Positions 35,648 to 40,522 of a DNA stretch of 40,522 bases are shown here, piece by piece (position 1 is the first letter of the stretch; the number at the start of each line of letters is the position of its first letter). The stretch is taken from NCBI RefSeq assembly GCF_046480435.1, contig NZ_PKGC01000033.1; one strand, 5' to 3'. Both the position numbers and the translations under genes were made by a program. The DNA is from Limnospira platensis. Lineage in GTDB: Bacteria; Cyanobacteriota; Cyanobacteriia; Cyanobacteriales; Microcoleaceae. The notes under the pieces were generated by a model. It was not told where the DNA came from. It saw nothing but the letters and a program-made list of their open reading frames with translations, and searched no databases.

Positions 35648-36757
35648 ATGAATTATACCACATCCGGTGCAGAAATGCCAGCAATTAAAACATTTGTTAA
35701 CAATCAAGTTAAGTTTCCTGAACGCTTTAATGGAACCATTGACAATCAGGATGAAATGTATTTATTTGCCCTCCAAAATCAAGGCTTTCCTGAACGCGCG
35801 ATCATTCGTTATTATAGCAATGGTATTCGCATATTTGATGCTGTAAAACAGGTGGTTAATTGGCATTTTGGCGGTTTTAATAAGATTAGTGCATTTTTAG
35901 ACTTTGCTAGTGGCTATGGACGTTCTACCAGGTTTTTTGTGCAAGAAATACCCTCAGATAAAGTCTGGATTTCTGATATTTATGCCGAGGGGGTAAAGTT
36001 TCAGGTTGAACAGTTTGGGGTCAATGGTATTGTGTCTACTTCTCAGCCAAAAGACTATCTTTGTAATCAGAGTTTTGACTGTATTTTGGCTTGTTCTTTT
36101 TTTAGCCATCTCCCCAAAGCTACTTTTTCCCATTGGTTGAGGGTGTTATATGGCTTACTTAATCCCAATGGTTTATTATTGTTTAGCGTCCATGACCGCA
36201 GTTTATTACCATCTCATTTAATGATTGATGATTCCGAGTTATTATTTTGTCTGAATAGTGAAAGCAGAACTTTGGACTTGGGGGAATATGGAACCAGTTA
36301 TGTCGGCGAAAATTTTGTCGCTAATACCATGGCTGATATTTCCGAACATCAGGCTGTTTATCATCGCATACCCCAGGGAATTTGTCGGTATCAAGACCTA
36401 TATATTTTGGCGAAAAATCCGACCATGACTTGGGAGAATTTTCGATATTATCATCATCCTATCGGAAAAATTGAACAGTGTAATCTTACCGCTGATGGCG
36501 TTTTGGAATTGGGGGGTTGGGTTTCCGAAATTAACCCCCGTGGTCAGGTTTCCGAAATTTTGGTTTATCAAAATACTCTCTTGGTTTATCGGGAAACAAT
36601 TACCGGGGAAAATAACCCGGAGATAAAATGGCATTTTGTCTGCAAGTTAAACCAGGTGAATTTTGTTGATATTATTATGGTGAAAACCATCAATAATTTT
36701 GGGTTAGAATGGGTGTTTGATTGTGCGCCGCTAGAGTTTTGGTTGAGGGGGAACTAA
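35648..36757 (+). CDS. Class I SAM-dependent methyltransferase with C-terminal beta domain
   Basis: A 369-residue cytoplasmic protein. The Rossmann-fold methyltransferase domain spans about residues 70-260: motif I is FLDFASGYGRSTRFFVQ, the acidic motif II is WISDIYAEGV, motif IV-like is FDCILACSFFSHLPKATF, and LLNPNGLLLFSVHD is the post-motif strand. Residues ~270-369 form a separate beta-rich region (GVLELGGWVSEINPRGQVSEILVYQN...) of the kind that often accompanies glycan-related methyltransferases and glycosyltransferases. The substrate is unknown. It is monocistronic, and its downstream side is littered with transposase and RTX-gene debris, suggesting a region of past rearrangement. Confidence 0.8.
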   Translation: MNYTTSGAEMPAIKTFVNNQVKFPERFNGTIDNQDEMYLFALQNQGFPERAIIRYYSNGIRIFDAVKQVVNWHFGGFNKISAFLDFASGYGRSTRFFVQEIPSDKVWISDIYAEGVKFQVEQFGVNGIVSTSQPKDYLCNQSFDCILACSFFSHLPKATFSHWLRVLYGLLNPNGLLLFSVHDRSLLPSHLMIDDSELLFCLNSESRTLDLGEYGTSYVGENFVANTMADISEHQAVYHRIPQGICRYQDLYILAKNPTMTWENFRYYHHPIGKIEQCNLTADGVLELGGWVSEINPRGQVSEILVYQNTLLVYRETITGENNPEIKWHFVCKLNQVNFVDIIMVKTINNFGLEWVFDCAPLEFWLRGN

Positions 36758-36834
36758 TTGCTATGATGAAAATCACACAGTCTCCAGTTCTAACCACTAC
36801 CGAAATCCATAAATATGGGACTTTTTGGCATTCC

Positions 36835-37227
36835 TCAAAGAAGTAATGATGCCTTGTGGCGATCGATAAAATACCATTAGGCACTAACGTGATTCTGCCA
36901 ACACTTGGAAAAGGACAAGGCCTTGCCTACTAAGCGAGACACTCCTTGCCTCAAGGTACTGCCAAACCCCCTTTTTTTTGCGCCTTACCTGGACTTGGCG
37001 GCGTACAGAGACATATCTCTGACTAACGCAGTCTGGCAGCCAGGGTTCAGGCACTTGGACGGTTCCTGCTACTCCAGCCTGGGGAATTCCCTCAGTCCGC
37101 AAACGGTCAATCAGAGACCGTGTTCCTTGGTGAATCACTTTTTTGGTGGGGTTTTCAACAAACTGTGGTCTACAATCACGACACTTGAACCGTGGTTAGC
37201 CGCTTTTGAATCTGTCTTCAACTTTGG
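36835..37227 (-). mobile_element. IS1-family transposase remnant, internally deleted
   Basis: Minus-strand translation gives the end of an IS1 InsA-type zinc ribbon (FKCRDCxxQFVENPTKK near 37180) and its helix-turn-helix segment (TRSLIDRLRTEGIPQAGVA...VQVPEPWL). An A8 tract (36972-36979) follows at the place where IS1 elements shift frame. In the -1 frame the protein then reads TLRQGVSRLVGKALSFSKCWQNHVSA, a stop, and WYFID, which is the extreme C terminus of InsB. The whole DDE catalytic centre in between (roughly 100 residues) is absent. Further lesions include a stop before FKCRDC. This is therefore a dead element with an internal deletion. Terminal repeats and target duplications were not identified. 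Confidence 0.8.
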
Positions 37228-37250
37228 TACATACCTAATACTAGCACCGA

Positions 37251-37582
37251 GATGATGATACCATTTACGGAGGTCAAGGTAATGACTCTCTCGTGGGTGA
37301 AACAGGTAGCGACCTGTTATTGGGTGATAGGGGGGATGATACTTAATGGGTATTAGCGATCGAGTTCCTGGTTATACATTAATTGATCACTTTGCTCTGG
37401 ATGAGGATATCATCCAGTTAACGGACTTCCGAGGAACTTTTCGACTCTAACTTTCCCCCGAACAATTACCCCCCGGTACAGCAATTGTCGGCCAAAATCG
37501 CCAAGGAGATTTTGACTTAATTGCCCTAGTCAAGGACGTTTTCTGCTTTGATTTAGAGGAAAATTATTTTATATTTTCTTAA
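37251..37582 (+). pseudogene. Broken RTX (hemolysin-type calcium-binding) gene fragment
   Basis: The fragment begins directly beside the IS1 remnant with RTX nonapeptides (DDDTIYGGQGNDSLVGETGSDLLLGDRGDDT), then hits TAA at 37344. After a frameshift the reading continues MGISDRVPGYTLIDHFALDEDIIQLTDF, meets a second stop at 37448, and continues to TAA at 37580 (PGTAIVGQNRQGDFDLIALVKDVFCFDLEENYF). The post-repeat part aligns by eye with the C terminus of the intact RTX protein at 37724-38539, so this is a decayed tandem paralogue that has lost its 5' portion, possibly through the adjacent IS1 element. Confidence 0.82.
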
Positions 37583-37723
37583 TAAATCGCCAGAATGTTC
37601 ATGTTGTACAAGTAAATGACCATGCCGACCCAAATATCGGATTTTTAGCCAGGTTTCCTGAGCTAAAATCAGGGTAGCAGAAAACATAGTCCAAGTCCGA
37701 GTTGTTGTTTATTTTTTATACCC

Positions 37724-38539
37724 ATGGAAGACCTAATTCAAAATCTAACCAATACCGAAACCCCGTCAACCCCGTCAACCCCTGTACCTCCCCGTGTATC
37801 GACAGATGAGATAGATACCTTATTTGGTGGTCCTGGCAATAATGTTTTCCTGCTTCAGAATCATTTTGATCAATTGCCTCCCCTGAGTCCAGCCACGACT
37901 CAAATTGGTACTAACGACGACGATGAGTTATTTGGGACCAATGGGAATGATGTCATCCTAGGTCGCGGCGGTAATGATACCATTTACGGATTTATGGGTG
38001 ATGATTTCATAGATGGTCAAGGGGGAGATGACCGGATTTATGGCGGTCAGGGTAATGATATCTTATCAGGGGCTGAAGGTAGAGATACCATATTCGGCGA
38101 TATCGGTGATGATATCATTTACGGTGGCGCAGATGACGACCTGCTATTTGGCAACCAGGGCAATGATACAATTTATGGTGACGGCGGTAATGATACCATC
38201 TATGGCGGTCAGGGAGACGACTACCTAGTGGGCGGTAGTGGTAATGATCTGTTATTTGGTGACCAAGGAAATGATACCCTAGTGGGAATAAGTCGCGCCG
38301 GAAGAGGTTACACCCTGATCGGTGATTTTGACCCAGAGAAAGATACGGTGATGTTACGGGGACGCAGAGAAAATCATGAATTAGTTCCATCCCAGGAGCT
38401 ATCTGTTGCTACCAATGTTAGTCTACCAGAAGGAACGGCAATTATTCAGACCACCCTAGATGGTACTCAGCAACTGTTAGCGGTTGTTCAGGATAATTTC
38501 TTTTTGGATATTGACGCGAGTTATTTCGACTTCTTATGA
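37724..38539 (+). CDS. RTX calcium-binding repeat protein
   Basis: A 271-residue protein with a Thr/Pro-rich N terminus (TNTETPSTPSTPVPP), about 14 RTX nonapeptides (GGxGxDxUx) in residues ~65-185 (for example GGNDTIYGF, GGQGNDILSG, GDQGNDTLVG), and a C-terminal domain (GRGYTLIGDFDPEKDTVMLRG...AIIQTTLDGTQQLLAVVQDNFFLDIDASYFDFL). RTX repeats form a Ca2+-bound parallel beta roll, and such proteins normally leave the cell through a type I exporter using a C-terminal signal. No catalytic domain is seen, so it may be a surface or structural protein. The ATG at 37724 lacks a strong ribosome site. A degraded copy of the same gene lies immediately upstream. Confidence 0.85.
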   Translation: MEDLIQNLTNTETPSTPSTPVPPRVSTDEIDTLFGGPGNNVFLLQNHFDQLPPLSPATTQIGTNDDDELFGTNGNDVILGRGGNDTIYGFMGDDFIDGQGGDDRIYGGQGNDILSGAEGRDTIFGDIGDDIIYGGADDDLLFGNQGNDTIYGDGGNDTIYGGQGDDYLVGGSGNDLLFGDQGNDTLVGISRAGRGYTLIGDFDPEKDTVMLRGRRENHELVPSQELSVATNVSLPEGTAIIQTTLDGTQQLLAVVQDNFFLDIDASYFDFL

Positions 38540-38546
38540 CGGTTTC

Positions 38547-38575
38547 AGGGCGCTAATGATTAGTCATAGCGCCCT
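38547..38575. terminator. Bidirectional hairpin terminator between convergent genes
   Basis: AGGGCGCTA (38547-38555) pairs perfectly with TAGCGCCCT (38567-38575); inside, TGA and TCA extend the stem with one bulged A. It lies 8 bp after the RTX stop and 14 bp before the stop of the convergent gene at 38589, so it probably serves both. Confidence 0.65.
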
Positions 38576-38588
38576 TACCATCATCCCC

Positions 38589-38945
38589 TTAATTATTTTC
38601 CAGTTTCGCACTACAGGTTAAAGCTACATCCACCAATTCATCTGGGGCTTGTCCAGTTTCCTGAAGTTGCTGTAGGATGTCCACAAACTCCTCAATCGAA
38701 AATCGATCTTGATACTCAAAAATGGTACACTGACAGATAGTTTGCGCTTGTTGGGGGGTTAGCCCTGACCTCTGCGATCGCTCACGACAATTGCTCACAT
38801 AATTGCTGACAAACTCTTGAGGATAAGCATTCCTGGGTTGTTGTTGGTAACTAGGAGATTCAGCAGCAGCCATCGTACAGACAGTCACCGTGAAACTTAG
38901 GGAACCTAAGAAAAAAAATTGTTGCCAAATTTTGGGTATGCTCAT
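38589..38945 (-). CDS. Small secreted Cys-containing protein, function unknown
   Basis: A 118-residue protein from the ATG at 38945 (MSIPKIWQQFFFLGSLSFTVTVCTMAAAES), which has a clear signal peptide with cleavage predicted around residue 27-28; a frame back to 38996 would hide the signal. The mature part is mostly helical with four Cys (NCRERS, ICQCTIFEYQ, ALTCSAK), in a pattern seen in short cyanobacterial secreted hypotheticals (LTPQQAQTICQCTIFEYQDRFSIEEFVDILQQLQETG). Two disulfides are possible. It is divergent from the YdcF gene, with an 80-bp shared upstream region. No function can be assigned. Confidence 0.75.
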   Translation of the reverse strand: MSIPKIWQQFFFLGSLSFTVTVCTMAAAESPSYQQQPRNAYPQEFVSNYVSNCRERSQRSGLTPQQAQTICQCTIFEYQDRFSIEEFVDILQQLQETGQAPDELVDVALTCSAKLENN

Positions 38946-39024
38946 GCTATTAATTGGATTCCGTATCAGCCGGCGGAAGTCTCCACAACTTGACATTATA
39001 GCAGTAGGATTTGGGAAGCCTTAG

Positions 39025-39765
39025 ATGAGTAAGCCTCAGAACACCCCCAGGTTGATTAGACAAGGCGCGCGCCGCCGAGTCAAAATTTTGCTCATAGCAG
39101 CGTGCGCCTTAATGTTATTCATGAGTCTAGGACTGGTCAATCACCTGTTAATAATGCGATCGTCCGCTAGAGAACCCGTTGATACCTTCTTAGTATTGGG
39201 GGGAAGTATCCGCCGAGAAATCTATGTTTCCCAACTAGCCACAGAATATCCACAAATCCCCATTATCATTTCTAAAGGTTCCGACGACCCCTGCATTGTC
39301 AAGCTATTTGAGCGTAACAAAGCCCCCAGCCAAGGAGTTTGGTTAGAAAAATGTGCCAACTCCACCTTCGGGAATTATATGTTTAGTCAACCCTTACTCA
39401 CCCAATGGGGTGCGCGCCATGTAAAAATCCTCACCTCAGATACCCACCTTACCAGGGCCCAATGGATGGCTAAAATCATGTTAGGAGCCCATGGGATTTG
39501 GCCAGAAATGGAATTAGTAGAAGAATCCGGGATACCCGGGAACACAGAATCTCTGCTCAAAACCATATTAGACCTCAGCAGAGCCATCCTTTGGGCTTTT
39601 TTTTTAGCCAGATCTGGCAACCGAGTTGTTCTGATGTTGTTCACCTTCGAGAAGTCGATATGGCTTCCTGGTGTGAAAATGGTTTTACCTGCGAGTATCA
39701 GGGGGGAGTTGATCCCGAATCCCTATGCAATTAGAAAATCAGCAGAAGTAACCGCCGATCTCTAA
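39025..39765 (+). CDS. YdcF/DUF218-family protein, probable frameshift at T9 tract
   Basis: A 246-residue frame with an N-terminal TM segment (about residues 20-44, ILLIAACALMLFMSLGLVNHLLI) and a DUF218 domain (VDTFLVLGGSIRREIYVSQLATEYPQIPIIISKG; GNYMFSQPLLTQWGARHVKILTSDTHLTRAQWMAKIML). DUF218 proteins (SanA/ElyC/YdcF) are linked to envelope biogenesis. After ILWAFF the frame becomes unconvincing, while the -1 frame reads FSQIWQPSCSDVVHLREVDMASWCENGFTCEYQGGVDPESLC and stops at 39734, which looks like the genuine C terminus. The switch coincides with nine Ts at 39597-39605; one more T would restore it. So this copy is frameshifted, slips during expression, or carries a sequencing error. Confidence 0.75.
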   Translation: MSKPQNTPRLIRQGARRRVKILLIAACALMLFMSLGLVNHLLIMRSSAREPVDTFLVLGGSIRREIYVSQLATEYPQIPIIISKGSDDPCIVKLFERNKAPSQGVWLEKCANSTFGNYMFSQPLLTQWGARHVKILTSDTHLTRAQWMAKIMLGAHGIWPEMELVEESGIPGNTESLLKTILDLSRAILWAFFLARSGNRVVLMLFTFEKSIWLPGVKMVLPASIRGELIPNPYAIRKSAEVTADL

Positions 39766-39846
39766 AATGGAGTCCAACCAGTTCGCAGCATTAGAGTGGG
39801 GTGCTTTTCTGTGTCTGTTGGCCAACCAAGACCTACAGCTTTTTTG

Positions 39847-39874
39847 TTGAAATTTCCCTGGGAAATGCTATAAT
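39847..39874 (+). promoter_or_regulatory. Promoter of tRNA-Ser
   Basis: TTGAAA (39847-39852) and TATAAT (39869-39874) are 16 bp apart, and the tRNA begins 24 bp after the -10. A perfect inverted repeat ATTTCCC-T-GGGAAAT (39852-39866) occupies most of the spacer. Confidence 0.65.
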
Positions 39875-39897
39875 GATTAATGAGCTTGGAAATGCCT

Positions 39898-39985
39898 GGA
39901 GAGGTGGCAGAGATGGTCGATTGCGACGGACTCGAAATTCGTTAGGGGTGCAAGCTTCTCGTGGGTTCGAATCCCACCCTCTCCG
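39898..39985 (+). tRNA. tRNA-Ser (anticodon CGA)
   Basis: An 88-nt tRNA. The acceptor stem GGAGAGG pairs with CCTCTCC, and the T arm GTGGG-TTCGAAT-CCCAC is perfect. The anticodon stem ACGGA/TTCGT encloses CTCGAAA, giving anticodon CGA, which reads UCG. A long variable arm, as in serine tRNAs, lies between the anticodon and T arms (TAGGGGTGCAAGCTTCTC). CCA is not encoded; the discriminator base is G. Confidence 0.95.
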
Positions 39986-40179
39986 ATTAACTTAAACCCT
40001 TATCATTATTGCGATAGGAGGAAATTAACTAACCCGTTAGTCGTACCGTTACATTCAATATGCACTCCATTCAGTCTTAGCACACGGGACGATTAGTGCA
40101 TATCCCTTAGTAACAAATCTTAATTATTGACGGGTTAATCAATAAGCACAACTTAATCAATCTGTCAAATGCCTACTAT

Positions 40180-40315
40180 CTCCCCCTAACCAAACACCGA
40201 TAGGGTACTTCCCTAGCGATACCCGTCAACAGCAAGCCTAGCGGTTCCTAGCGTCACTGTTGACTGTTATCGCAACGGTCAGTTCCCTTAATATGTCTGT
40301 TTCGGTTAGGGGGAG
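40180..40315. repeat. Long nested inverted repeat (about 136 bp)
   Basis: The outer arms CTCCCCCTAACC and GGTTAGGGGGAG are perfect over 12 bp and continue inward (AAACA with TGTTT after one bulge) and outward (TATC with GATA after one bulge), giving about 20 paired bases. Inside lies GTCAACAG (40228 region) paired with CTGTTGAC (40257 region). The whole could fold as a branched RNA or form a mobile-element-like palindrome. Confidence 0.5.
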
Positions 40316-40355
40316 GATATGGCTCAAAAACAACCCATAGGGGAACCCACTAGGT

Positions 40356-40395
40356 TATCAATGTACAACGATACCCCTATCAATGTACAACGATA
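40356..40395. repeat. Two 18-bp direct repeats with 22-bp period
   Basis: TATCAATGTACAACGATA occurs at 40356-40373 and again, identical, at 40378-40395, separated by CCCC. The 22-bp period is about two helical turns, so both copies face the same side of the DNA. The palindromic core TGTACA in each suggests a protein-binding site. Confidence 0.6.
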
Positions 40396-40522
40396 TCAGA
40401 CCGCCTACCTGACTCCCGTAGGGAACCAGGTTATTGGGGAAATATTGGGGAGCCTACTCGCTACCAACAAAATGCGATCGCATAATCTAAACTATCTCCT
40501 ACCGGAACCAACCCGATACCCC

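Larger units (their letters stand above)
39986..40522. other. Structured non-coding region downstream of tRNA-Ser
   Basis: No open frame of note. The region is dense in inverted repeats: TTATTGA/TCAATAA (40124-40130/40139-40145); an outer pair, CTCCCCCTAACC (40180-40191) with GGTTAGGGGGAG (40304-40315), whose arms can extend on both sides with single bulges; and inside it GTCAACAG/CTGTTGAC. CTAGCG occurs three times between 40213 and 40257. An 18-bp sequence TATCAATGTACAACGATA is directly repeated at 40356-40373 and 40378-40395. It could be an upstream regulatory region for a gene beyond the window, a structured RNA, or a MITE-like relic. Confidence 0.5.

Overview
The window is chromosomal DNA from a filamentous cyanobacterium, most likely close to Arthrospira/Limnospira. 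The evidence is the very frequent HIP1 octamer (GCGATCGC), typically cyanobacterial genes (GuaB3-type IMP dehydrogenase, DUF3110, short-form HisG, LOG protein), a ureDABC cluster and moderate GC. The genus is an inference; the phylum is well supported. Four runs of N (6229-6331, 8531-8598, 31550-31655, 34539-34599) are assembly gaps. The two inside genes (ureC, murQ) appear to hide only 2-3 real bases.

Region 1 (1-10.0 kb) is mostly housekeeping. It holds a periplasmic N-acetylmuramoyl-L-alanine amidase, a DUF5648-type repeat protein, hisG, an orphan OmpR-family response regulator, a LOG-family nucleotide hydrolase, trxA, guaB3, a small conserved 58-residue protein and a ChaN-type protein.

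Region 2 (10.0-22.6 kb) is the most unusual part. A near-ideal sigma-70 promoter precedes a seven-gene plus-strand cluster. It starts with contractile-injection-system (CIS, phage-tail-like) baseplate genes: a gp25-like protein, a Baseplate-J-like protein and a tail protein I. It continues with a translationally coupled 455-residue protein, a dCache-HAMP membrane protein without an output domain, and two large single-span proteins built as Ig-like tandem-TM-WD40 propeller and Ig-like tandem-TM-cysteine-pair repeats. No sheath, tube, spike or ATPase gene is present. This looks like a baseplate plus membrane-anchor/sensor module of a cyanobacterial, possibly thylakoid-anchored, CIS whose other parts lie elsewhere.

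Region 3 (22.6-27.6 kb) has an Asp/Glu racemase running convergently into a dicarboxylate/amino-acid symporter, which follows a PG-binding/SBP_bac_3 fusion protein, and then a membrane-anchored GHL10-type glycosidase-like protein. Region 4 (27.9-30.5 kb) is a decayed GAF-PAS-GGDEF signalling gene with several frameshifts and two in-frame TGA codons.

Region 5 (30.5-35.5 kb) carries ureD-ureA-ureB-ureC, murQ and a DUF3110 gene, all on the minus strand. Region 6 (35.6-39.8 kb) has a SAM methyltransferase, an internally deleted IS1-family transposase remnant, a broken RTX gene next to an intact RTX paralogue, a secreted Cys-containing protein and a YdcF/DUF218 protein that appears frameshifted at a T9 tract. 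Region 7 (39.8-40.5 kb) has tRNA-Ser(CGA) with a clear promoter, then about 500 bp of highly structured non-coding DNA with nested inverted repeats and a 22-bp-period direct repeat.
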